A DNA stretch of 26,146 nt from JAQVWU01 sp964628455 (GTDB lineage: Bacteria > Bacillota > Clostridia > Oscillospirales > CAG-272), in assembly GCA_964628455.1 (NCBI GenBank), contig CAZVPD010000033.1, positions 1 to 26,146 on the forward strand, read 5' to 3'. A program made the position numbers and the translations under genes. Every line of letters begins with the position of its first letter. Position 1 is the first letter of the stretch. The notes under the pieces are model-generated. The model ran no database searches. It was not told the origin of the DNA and saw only the letters and a list, made by a program, of their open reading frames with translations. Positions 1 through 6,912 of this stretch are shown here, piece by piece.

Positions 1-589
1 TTCCCAGGCCTTCGTGATTAAAATGATGATAATCTGTACCTGCGGTTGCAATAAGACCGTATTTTCTTGCGTATTTTGCCGCAACTGCGATCCTGCTGTT
101 GTGATGAGGATGCATGTTGAAAGCTTCGATACCGTCAAGCAATGACGGGTCGATCTCCTCTGTACCATTGCGGAAAGGATGTGCCTGGATCAATACCGAA
201 TGTTCGTTTCTGTAATTTTGACGGAAATCATGTATCCCCTGACCCAACATACAGGATATTTTCAATGCTTCGTTTTCATCGGCGCCAAACAGGAGGTAGT
301 CATTGTTGTTTTCGTAAAAACGAAGCTCCATACCAAACAAAACCGTTAACCCCAGGCGATTTCCCGCCGATTTCGCACGGTAAAAATCATCCATATAATC
401 CGCAACGATTTTTTCATTGGATTTATCTCCGCTGCATAATGCATAAGTAAAATGATTGGTAATGACAACGGCATGACAGCCGATATCATGGTAGGTCTGT
501 ACGAGCACTTCGGGTGAAATTTCACTGCAGCCCGAAGCGGGTGAAGTATGAGCATGCAGTTCGATGCGGTATTTATAGTCTTCAAACAT
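1..589 (-). CDS. PHP-domain metal-dependent phosphoesterase-like protein (3' end cut by window)
   Basis: The 196 visible N-terminal residues form a PHP-domain protein, a family of metal-dependent hydrolases related to the histidinol phosphatase and polymerase PHP domains. Seen directly: the first metal motif HAHTSP at residues 12-17, a TNH segment, a GMEL segment, QAHPFRNG, and near the window edge DGIEAFN and AGTDYHH. These are the spaced His/Asp/Glu ligands expected of the fold. The start is the ATG at 589-587. The frame is open upstream for about 60 bases but contains no other ATG, GTG or TTG, and the Shine-Dalgarno (AGAAAG) is weak. The gene lies 123 bp downstream of the GH140-like lipoprotein gene on the same strand with no terminator visible, so it is probably the last visible gene of that operon. 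Its substrate cannot be told; a role linked to the neighbouring glycan genes is inference. Confidence 0.8.
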   Translation of the reverse strand, partial: MFEDYKYRIELHAHTSPASGCSEISPEVLVQTYHDIGCHAVVITNHFTYALCSGDKSNEKIVADYMDDFYRAKSAGNRLGLTVLFGMELRFYENNNDYLLFGADENEALKISCMLGQGIHDFRQNYRNEHSVLIQAHPFRNGTEEIDPSLLDGIEAFNMHPHHNSRIAVAAKYARKYGLIATAGTDYHHFNHEGLG

Positions 590-712
590 GGATCGGTGCT
601 TCTTTCTGAATTTTATGATTTTCGGACATACGGAATCGAAGCGGTTCACCGGGAAAGCATATTCCGCATTTTTCGGGAAGCGGCAGTCCTCCGTTTTCCG
701 GCTGACACAATC

Positions 713-3079
713 TTACTGTTTTATTTCCAGTATAACAACCCAGTCCTCTTCATCGGGCTTATCATTTATGACATAACTGCCGTTTTCCGGGATAACCGTA
801 ACGGGATCCGAATAGAGGTTGTCTCGGGGATTAAACCATCGGAGTGAATATTTTTTGCTCTGCAAACCTTTCAGAACAGCCGTATGAGTGTTCTGATTGT
901 AGAAATAACAGACATAGAGATCGCTTCCTTCGGTTGCAAGCGAATATAACGTGTCTTTTTCCGGTTCAATCCGTTTACTGTCATCAAATCCTGGTTTTAG
1001 TTTATACCAGTTGTGCTCTTCAAAAAAAGCACGCATATAACCGAGTTGGGATGCAGTCTCGAAATGCACGCTTTCGGACCAGAAAACCGATTTATCTTCG
1101 GGAGTTATTTTATCGATCCCGTCATCGGAGGAAACATCGGTGTTATATGTGCTTTTATAAAGCCATATATCGATGGCGCCGTATCCGTAACCGCACATAC
1201 CGTTCAGAAATGCGATCCATCCCTGAGCGCGCGCTCCGAAGTGTTTTGTCCATAAATAATCGTAACGGCCTTCATAATTAACAACCGGTTTGCCCTGCCC
1301 GTTTTCGTAAAAATCCCGCGGGATATTAAAATCCGTCCGGGAAGCGATTGACGGCGACCACTGGGCTGCGTACCAGCTGTGCCCCGGAAGAGAGCGGAAT
1401 GATGAACGCGAAGCATTCGTTCCGTGAACCGCATCCATTGAAGCATATTCCTGATGCGCGGTGATCGGTGCTTGATAGGGATCGTATTTATATATGTATC
1501 CGCAGACTTTTTTCCAGGGATTTGTTTCGGAATCGAACGTTTTCTGGTCACCGCGGTCAAAATAAAAATCATCGTCGCATTCCTGCGCCAGCGTCCATAA
1601 AACAGGATACGCGCAGTATCTTGCCACCCAGTAACGTGTCAGTTTTTCGAGATATCCGTCGGGATATTTATCTGGGAAATTTGCCGGTTCCGAAGTGAAA
1701 AACAAAGCAGCATTGGCATGAACCAGTCCGGAAGCGGCAATATAGGCGAACTTTTTGTCAAGCTGACGAAAACCGTAAATATCAGCTTCCGTCAATCCGT
1801 CCGATAAACTATAGGAAGCGCCGATCGGTTCGGACTGATAAACCGTAAAATTCTGACTGACACGGGTATCGGTAATATATTTGAAGTGTGAACCGGTCCT
1901 GATATCTCCGGCATGGTCGCCCGCCGAGTCGAATTCTTCGGCCGGCATGTTCCAGTGCGTATCTCCGAGATAAAAGAAAGGGCTGCCGTCATGATACATA
2001 AAATAACGGATATTCGGTTCTGTTTTAAGAAATCCTCGCCTGTAGATTTCAAGTGTTCCGCTATACGGAATGCATTCGATGAAACCGGATATCCCGTGCA
2101 GCGATTTGTCGGATATCCCGTTCGATACGGTAGAAAAATGCCAGGTTCCGGTTTCCGGAAACATAAACCGGACGCGCCATACGTTTCCACCGTCCCAGAA
2201 TGCCGGAACGGTAAGTTCGGTGTTCCCTTTTGTAAAAACCGCGTCCAGGATAACATCGTTAAACGGGTCATTATATTGTTTGCCGGATACCAGTGTCATT
2301 TCGGCCGCTGTCCATACCTGTACCTCTGCCGGAATCTGTTGTTTCTCGATCATATCGTATTCTTCCTTTTTTAAAATACAGTCGTCAATATAAATTGTTT
2401 CCGCATCAACAGTCAGCATATCCAGGCATAAATTCCATGTATGAATCCCTTTTAAATCATTTGCCTCGATGTATATTTGTCGTTCGATCAAAAACCACTT
2501 GCCCGACTCGGCGTTTACCGAAGCGTTTTCCAGCCTGCCGTAATAATTCGAATCGAATTCTCCTATAAAAGAATTCATATCCGATACACTGTCGGACCGT
2601 ATCAGCGTGCCGAAATTTATAATTTGGCCTGATGCAAACTTACCTTCAAAGGAGATCCGGAAAGATAGGGTATATAAACCGGGGCCATTTGCTTCCAAAT
2701 AAGGATATAAATCCAAAGCCGGTGATGACCATTCGTTTTTTCTGTCTGTGACGGTAAAGCTTGCGGTGCCGCTGTGAGGTTTATCGGATATAAAGGCACT
2801 TCCGTCTCCGAAAACCGACCAGCGGGTATCGCTTGTTTCTGCAAGATTCTCAAAAGTAGATTCTGACGGAGGGAGAAGATTGTTCTCCAAAACGGAAAAT
2901 CCGACGATGTTCGTTGTATCGACGGCCGGATTTTCTGCCTGACCTGATCTTTTTTTGTCTTCCGGACTATCGTGGACTTGCGAGCTGTCGGCCTGACTGC
3001 CGTTTCCCGGGCAGCCGGTCAAAAATAAAAGGAATAGGATAAATATAAACGGAAAAATGCAGTTTCTGATGATCCGCAT
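713..3079 (-). CDS. Lipoprotein with DUF5060 and apiosidase-like (DUF4038/GH140-type) glycosidase domains
   Basis: This 788-residue protein is probably an exported, lipid-anchored glycoside hydrolase. A hydrophobic signal (residues 8-20) ends in the lipobox LTGC with Cys23, followed by a low-complexity Ser/Asp linker. Residues about 50-235 look like a beta-sandwich carbohydrate-binding region. A DUF5060-like domain covers about 252-335 (FWDGGNVWRVRF and similar). The TIM-barrel domain typical of the DUF4038/apiosidase family follows, with FFYLGDTHW near residue 370, AQECDDD (Glu500) and VVNYEGRYD (Glu603). The two Glu residues sit where family members carry acidic catalytic residues. The C-terminal 85 residues match the small domain called putative collagen-binding (KYSLRWFNPR). 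GH140 apiosidases act on pectin side chains; the substrate here is not shown. The ATG directly abuts the stop of the upstream sialidase-like gene (TAA-ATG), indicating translational coupling. Confidence 0.82.
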   Translation of the reverse strand: MRIIRNCIFPFIFILFLLFLTGCPGNGSQADSSQVHDSPEDKKRSGQAENPAVDTTNIVGFSVLENNLLPPSESTFENLAETSDTRWSVFGDGSAFISDKPHSGTASFTVTDRKNEWSSPALDLYPYLEANGPGLYTLSFRISFEGKFASGQIINFGTLIRSDSVSDMNSFIGEFDSNYYGRLENASVNAESGKWFLIERQIYIEANDLKGIHTWNLCLDMLTVDAETIYIDDCILKKEEYDMIEKQQIPAEVQVWTAAEMTLVSGKQYNDPFNDVILDAVFTKGNTELTVPAFWDGGNVWRVRFMFPETGTWHFSTVSNGISDKSLHGISGFIECIPYSGTLEIYRRGFLKTEPNIRYFMYHDGSPFFYLGDTHWNMPAEEFDSAGDHAGDIRTGSHFKYITDTRVSQNFTVYQSEPIGASYSLSDGLTEADIYGFRQLDKKFAYIAASGLVHANAALFFTSEPANFPDKYPDGYLEKLTRYWVARYCAYPVLWTLAQECDDDFYFDRGDQKTFDSETNPWKKVCGYIYKYDPYQAPITAHQEYASMDAVHGTNASRSSFRSLPGHSWYAAQWSPSIASRTDFNIPRDFYENGQGKPVVNYEGRYDYLWTKHFGARAQGWIAFLNGMCGYGYGAIDIWLYKSTYNTDVSSDDGIDKITPEDKSVFWSESVHFETASQLGYMRAFFEEHNWYKLKPGFDDSKRIEPEKDTLYSLATEGSDLYVCYFYNQNTHTAVLKGLQSKKYSLRWFNPRDNLYSDPVTVIPENGSYVINDKPDEEDWVVILEIKQ

Positions 3080-4174
3080 TTATTTTAAATTCCATTTTGT
3101 GTAAAGAATCGAAGTCTTATGATCTCCCGGATAACGCTGATAATATAAAGTAAAGATACTGCCGTCGGATAATTCGACCGATGCCGGATATCCGAGATCT
3201 CCTCCGTCCGCTCTGCCGTCAAGGATATATTCATCTGCCCATGTTTCGCCGCCGTCATAACTGATCACAGCGCGTTCTCCGAATGGAGATTCGCGCCTTC
3301 CGAACGAACAGACGACGGCACCGGATGAATGAAGCATCAGATGCGGAGGAGAACCGCTTATATCCAGGCTTTTCGGTATTGACCAGGTTTTTCCCGAATC
3401 GTTTGAAAACACCGTAAAGATCGTAAAGCCGTGAAAACTGGGTGCTCCTTCTGCACGGATAGCTCCGAGCAGTTTACCGTCCGGTAATTCAAGCACATGA
3501 GGTTCATGAAAATTCTGCAGAGTATAACCTTCGGGAACCGCGATTTCAGAAAGTCGCTCCCATCTGTATCCGTCCGGACTTTTATACGCAGCGATCACTC
3601 CCGGTTTTTCTGACTCGGAACAATGTTCCTTACCGAGATAGATCAGCGAACCGTCCCGAAGCAATCCGGGGCCATGAGGAGCCGTAACCGGAATTTTGAT
3701 CGCTTCACCCCATGTCATTCCTTTGTTTTCGCTGATTTTTATATAGGAACCGCCTTTTCGCTGTTCTTCCGGCAAATTTCGATAGGAAGCGATTTGGGCA
3801 AGAGCAATAAGCGCTTCATCGGGGGAGCAGGAATTTTTAATGGAGTGGATATAATTTTTTTCGTAAACTTCCGCGGGATGACAAAACCAGGTGGCAAGCA
3901 ATCGTCCGCCTTTCATACTCACAATACCGGCGTCACGGTCGTCAAGCGGCGTATCATTGATAATGACGGGCGGAGACCATGTCCTGCCTTCATCACAGCT
4001 GATATTCATAGTCGTTTTGCCGAACGGACAGATGTGCTGCATTCTGTAACCCGAGCATATAGATATAAGCATGCCGTCTTCGGTCTTGCAGACCGACGGC
4101 CATCCCTGATAACCATACAGGCTCTCGTTTTTCCGATATACTGTTCCATGTACTTTTACAGGTTCGATAAGCAT
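3080..4174 (-). CDS. Sialidase-fold (BNR/Asp-box) glycosidase-like protein
   Basis: This 364-residue protein has four Asp-box repeats of the S-x-D-x-G-x-T-W type: SCDEGRTW (residues 59-66), SENKGMTW (about 147), SNDSGKTW (about 258) and SYDGGETW (about 304). These mark a six-bladed beta-propeller of the sialidase/neuraminidase superfamily. There is no signal peptide or membrane segment, so it should be cytoplasmic and would act on imported oligosaccharides rather than host surface glycans. The Asp-box fold does not prove sialidase activity: many relatives in plant-glycan operons have other or unknown substrates, and I could not assign the catalytic Arg triad with confidence. It starts 10 bases after the nitroreductase stop and ends directly against the ATG of the GH140-like lipoprotein, so it is the middle gene of a tight operon. 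Confidence 0.75.
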   Translation of the reverse strand: MLIEPVKVHGTVYRKNESLYGYQGWPSVCKTEDGMLISICSGYRMQHICPFGKTTMNISCDEGRTWSPPVIINDTPLDDRDAGIVSMKGGRLLATWFCHPAEVYEKNYIHSIKNSCSPDEALIALAQIASYRNLPEEQRKGGSYIKISENKGMTWGEAIKIPVTAPHGPGLLRDGSLIYLGKEHCSESEKPGVIAAYKSPDGYRWERLSEIAVPEGYTLQNFHEPHVLELPDGKLLGAIRAEGAPSFHGFTIFTVFSNDSGKTWSIPKSLDISGSPPHLMLHSSGAVVCSFGRRESPFGERAVISYDGGETWADEYILDGRADGGDLGYPASVELSDGSIFTLYYQRYPGDHKTSILYTKWNLK

Positions 4175-4184
4175 AACAGCCTCC

Positions 4185-4706
4185 TTACAGAAAATAATTT
4201 ATGTTTGAAAGATCTTTATCGGGCTTACGGGCAGGTGAAGCGGCATATCCGAGCGCAGCCATACCGATGACGATCTGTGAATCGGGGAGATTTAATTCTC
4301 TTAAAACGGCGCGAACCTTAGGTTTGTCACTGATTCCCCGAAGCTGATTGATCCAGACCGACCCGACCCCAAGCGCATGTGCTGCAAGAAAAATATTCTC
4401 AAGGGCACACGAACAGTCTTCGGCCCCGAAGGAAGAGGTTCGTTCGTTTGATGCCAGTATGACGGCGTTCGGCGCATAGAAATTATAACCTGACGGCGCG
4501 CCTGTTTCGGCGGCGACGGCTTTTGCCAGTTTCGTGATCAGACCGGAATTTTGTATGACGGTAAACCGCCATGTCTGATAGTTGCATGCGCTGGGTGCGT
4601 AAACGGCAGCGGCAGCAATCATCTCAAGATCGTCCTTTTCAATTTTACGGTCTGTAAACGACCTGACGCTGCGTCGGGTCATAATATTGTTTATAGCTTC
4701 GTTCAT
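4185..4706 (-). CDS. Nitroreductase-family FMN-dependent oxidoreductase
   Basis: This 173-residue protein belongs to the nitroreductase superfamily of FMN-binding NAD(P)H oxidoreductases. The N-terminal RRSVRSF motif (residues 11-17) is the standard phosphate-binding start of the family. It is followed by APSACNYQTWRF, which matches the APS-x-x-N-Q-x-P/W segment contacting FMN. A later GVGSVWINQLRG segment and IGMAALGY near the C-terminus complete the pattern. Length is typical of the short subfamily. It is the first gene of the operon, 32 bases downstream of the -10 box of a consensus promoter, with a good Shine-Dalgarno GGGAGGT spaced 6 bases from the ATG. The physiological substrate cannot be predicted. 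Its place ahead of two glycosidase-like genes is unusual, and a link to their pathway is only inference. Confidence 0.88.
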   Translation of the reverse strand: MNEAINNIMTRRSVRSFTDRKIEKDDLEMIAAAAVYAPSACNYQTWRFTVIQNSGLITKLAKAVAAETGAPSGYNFYAPNAVILASNERTSSFGAEDCSCALENIFLAAHALGVGSVWINQLRGISDKPKVRAVLRELNLPDSQIVIGMAALGYAASPARKPDKDLSNINYFL

Positions 4707-4737
4707 GGCAATACCTCCCGGGATGTTTTATATGCGT

Positions 4738-4766
4738 ATTATAGCACGCACGGAATCCCGTGTCAA
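4738..4766 (-). promoter_or_regulatory. Consensus sigma-70/sigma-A promoter of the nitroreductase-glycosidase operon
   Basis: On the minus strand the boxes are TTGACA (4766-4761) and TATAAT (4743-4738), separated by exactly 17 bases. Both hexamers are perfect consensus. The predicted transcript begins near 4731 and reaches the nitroreductase ATG after about 25 bases. The position is ideal for the leading gene of the four-gene minus-strand operon. Confidence 0.85.
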
Positions 4767-4847
4767 GTAATGAAATCCGGACGTTAGAAAAGCCCGGTGC
4801 TGTCATATTCAACTTCCCGACCGTAAACTTGAAAAATCCGGATCCTG

Positions 4848-4873
4848 ATAGGCTCTATTCGTGAATAGCCTAT
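4848..4873. repeat. Imperfect inverted repeat, possible operator
   Basis: ATAGGCTCTATTC (4848-4860) faces GAATAGCCTAT (4863-4873) across a 2-base centre. The arms pair over 11 bases with a 2-base bulge in the left arm. No T-run follows, so it is not a factor-independent terminator. It sits between the two divergent promoters, which suits an operator, but no regulator gene is present in the window. Confidence 0.4.
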
Positions 4874-4954
4874 ATCTCGGTTCCCGAAATACATTATAAA
4901 AAACGATACGGAGCGGTTTGAATTGTTTGTTTTAAAAAATCATATAGTCATATG

Positions 4955-4964
4955 TTGTTAACAA
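4955..4964. promoter_or_regulatory. Perfect palindrome TTGTTAACAA, possible regulator site
   Basis: The 10-base sequence TTGTTAACAA is self-complementary. It lies in a wider imperfect dyad, with GTCAT at 4948-4952 on the left and ATGAC at 4975-4979 on the right. It is 37 bases upstream of the -35 box of the GxGYxYP gene. A/T-rich palindromes of this form are typical of sugar-responsive repressors, but the binding protein is unknown and the assignment is inference. Confidence 0.35.
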
Positions 4965-5001
4965 ACCGATATGAATGACAGATGATTTCATTCTTAAACG
5001 G

Positions 5002-5030
5002 TTGACTTGCTCAAATATATGTGTTATAGT
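5002..5030 (+). promoter_or_regulatory. Sigma-70/sigma-A promoter of the GxGYxYP gene
   Basis: TTGACT (5002-5007) and TATAGT (5025-5030) are separated by exactly 17 bases; each box differs from consensus at one position. The predicted start near 5037 would give a leader of about 70 bases before the ATG at 5107. Confidence 0.75.
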
Positions 5031-5056
5031 AAAAATATAATCGCGGAAATTTTGAC

Positions 5057-5090
5057 AAAGGAGTTTTTCCGGGTCGTTTCTGCACGGCCC
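5057..5090 (+). promoter_or_regulatory. Distant Shine-Dalgarno followed by hairpin in leader of GxGYxYP gene
   Basis: A good Shine-Dalgarno sequence AAAGGAG lies at 5057-5063, but the only usable start codon in the downstream frame is the ATG at 5107, 43 bases away. Between them GGGTCG (5071-5076) can pair with CGGCCC (5085-5090), with one G-U pair and an 8-base loop. Directly before the ATG only a weak GG-containing stretch is present. Folding of the hairpin would shorten the distance but not to the usual 5-10 bases. Confidence 0.4.
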
Positions 5091-5106
5091 GACTTGTAAC
5101 AACAGG

Positions 5107-6864
5107 ATGAAGAAATGTCTGTATATACTCGATATAAAATCGTTCTTATCGGAATTCAAAGATGATACCGTGCTCTGCTATGATGCATCAAGACTGGCTG
5201 CGGCGGTTCAGGGTCTGATGAACCGCGAATTTCCCTCCCTTTATTTTATGTGGCAGGAGTCGGACGCTTTCTGGTTTGATTATATGACCGGTAAAGGAAA
5301 ATTTCTGCACGATATACCTGTAAAACAGATAAACAGCTTTGATTCGTTTCTTGACAAATACGGCAGTTTTATAAGATCCTGCGGCATCTGCGCATGGGAC
5401 AGCGAAGTTCCCGCTACTGTGAATGCTGCTACAACCGCATGCGGAGTGGATGGATTTATACCGGTTCGGTATTCCGAGGATGAAAAAAGCATTCTTTCAA
5501 GAGTTATCCGTAAAACACAAGCGGAAATCAAAATCAACTTGTCAGGCGTATTTACCGGTGAAGGAATTGTTTTTGAAACGAATTTGTTTTCGACCGGTTC
5601 GAAAAAATGCGATGCATATATCTGGGCAATCGAGCGTTACATCAATAAGACAAACCCCGGGCTGCTTTTTTATACTCTGGATGCCGCCAGCTGGAACGAT
5701 AACGGTTTTTCTTATCCGGATTTGGGAAACGCGTTCGTGTTTAATCATGATTATGCCGTTGCCAAAAAAGCTTTTGTCTTTGATTTGTCTTCATATGACG
5801 ATGAAAAGCCGTGTGACGATCCGGATCAGCCTCTCGGCAGTGATCTTGCGGTTATGAAACAAATTCTTCTGCATAAATATAATCAGACCGAAGGCCGGGA
5901 AATAATTACGGTATGCGGATTTAATCCATGGCAGTTAAAATATACCGATTATAAAAACAAGGGCAAACACGGAGGCGTCGAAGCCGAATGGCGGTTCACG
6001 GAGATTTTATCCGCGTATAACTGCATCAAAGACGCCGACGCCTACGGCTACTGCGGGCTTGCGAACGCTTCGGTTTTTATGCATTATCCGCTGAAGCGGA
6101 ATTATAAGAACCGTCTGCCGAAATCCGGTGCCCTCTACAATAAAAATAAAACGTATATATTGTTTTATGTAGGTGATTATGATTCTGCCGCATGGACGGC
6201 ACGGCACATTCCGCTCTGGTATAAAGATCCTGCCCTCGGCAGGAATCCTCTGATGTGGTGTTTTAATCCCAATCTTTCGGACCGTATACCTCAGGCTTTC
6301 GATTTTATTTATGAACACTTTACCGGAAACGATTATTTTGAAGCCGGAGACAGCGGAGCCGGTTATTTAAATCCGCGTCTTTTATACGAACCTCGCATTC
6401 ATTCCGATCTGCCCGACGGAAGCGACGCTTTCGTCAATCACAATATGACATACTTCAATCGCTTCGATATGCATATAGCCGGATTTATAATCAACGGAAA
6501 TTATGAAACCGATACCCGCCAGATGAAGGATATCGCACGTTTCGCGGACTGCGGAGCCGGCTATAACCGGTATGACGGTGCCGTGGATGTTGTGTGCGGC
6601 TCGGTATTCATGGGTCACACATCGGATATTGCGGTGGAAAATACACCTCCCGAAACCGCTGCCCGAACAGCTCTGGCTGCCATCGACCGGCAGCCTTCAT
6701 CCAAACGCTTTCATATTTTTCGAACCATTCTGGTATCGCCGACAAATCATGACCTGATCTACCGCGCTTTATGTAAAGCACGGCCTGAAACGGATTTTGA
6801 ACTGCTCGATCCTTACACTTTCTTTCGTTTGGCTGCCGAAGCCGCAAAAGCCGGTGATCTGTGA
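5107..6864 (+). CDS. GxGYxYP-family putative glycoside hydrolase
   Basis: This 585-residue protein matches the family named after the motif G-x-G-Y-x-Y-P. The N-terminal part (about 20-60) has the typical opening in which an Asp-Ala-Ser-Arg-Leu helix is followed by VQGLMNR and a Tyr-rich strand. The C-terminal half contains a YILFYVGDYDS segment and then DSGAGYLNP, with the signature at residues 417-423. Here Asn replaces the second Tyr of the family name. The family is predicted to be glycoside hydrolase-like from structure; I know of no firmly established substrate. No signal peptide is seen, so it is likely cytoplasmic. The gene is monocistronic, with its own promoter and a strong terminator starting at the base after its stop. 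It is divergent from the sialidase-like/GH140-like operon, suggesting a shared glycan role (inference). The ATG at 5107 is the first possible start in frame. Confidence 0.8.
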   Translation: MKKCLYILDIKSFLSEFKDDTVLCYDASRLAAAVQGLMNREFPSLYFMWQESDAFWFDYMTGKGKFLHDIPVKQINSFDSFLDKYGSFIRSCGICAWDSEVPATVNAATTACGVDGFIPVRYSEDEKSILSRVIRKTQAEIKINLSGVFTGEGIVFETNLFSTGSKKCDAYIWAIERYINKTNPGLLFYTLDAASWNDNGFSYPDLGNAFVFNHDYAVAKKAFVFDLSSYDDEKPCDDPDQPLGSDLAVMKQILLHKYNQTEGREIITVCGFNPWQLKYTDYKNKGKHGGVEAEWRFTEILSAYNCIKDADAYGYCGLANASVFMHYPLKRNYKNRLPKSGALYNKNKTYILFYVGDYDSAAWTARHIPLWYKDPALGRNPLMWCFNPNLSDRIPQAFDFIYEHFTGNDYFEAGDSGAGYLNPRLLYEPRIHSDLPDGSDAFVNHNMTYFNRFDMHIAGFIINGNYETDTRQMKDIARFADCGAGYNRYDGAVDVVCGSVFMGHTSDIAVENTPPETAARTALAAIDRQPSSKRFHIFRTILVSPTNHDLIYRALCKARPETDFELLDPYTFFRLAAEAAKAGDL

Positions 6865-6910
6865 GAAGGGGTATATATCGGATTATTTCCGATATATACC
6901 CCTTCTTTTT
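6865..6910 (+). terminator. Strong rho-independent terminator of GxGYxYP gene
   Basis: A perfect 18-bp stem (6865-6882 with 6888-6905) encloses a 5-base loop and is followed by TTTTT (6906-6910). It begins at the base after the TGA stop. In the minus direction the stem is not followed by a T-run, so it terminates plus-strand transcription. It might still serve as a 3' end barrier for the convergent HAD/serine-hydrolase gene that stops at 6913. Confidence 0.93.
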
Positions 6911-6912
6911 GT

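Larger units (their letters stand above)
4707..5106. other. 400-bp divergent intergenic region
   Basis: This non-coding stretch separates the minus-strand nitroreductase operon from the plus-strand GxGYxYP gene. It holds one promoter for each direction, an imperfect hairpin/inverted repeat (4848-4873), a perfect 10-bp palindrome (4955-4964) and a structured leader for the plus-strand gene. No convincing small ORF, tRNA or known riboswitch was seen. The part from 4767 to 4847 shows nothing I can name. Confidence 0.7.

Noticed and set aside
3623..4270. 215-codon plus-strand ORF opposite the sialidase-like gene
   Set aside because: It lies antisense to a protein with four Asp-box repeats, shows no recognisable motif, and is best explained by codon bias on the other strand.
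713..4706. Classical sialic acid utilisation operon
   Set aside because: Apart from a sialidase-fold protein without a signal peptide, none of the usual sialic acid lyase, kinase, epimerase or transporter genes is present.
6865..6910. Bidirectional terminator for both convergent genes
   Set aside because: The stem is symmetrical, but only the plus-strand side is followed by a T-run; the minus-strand side continues without one.
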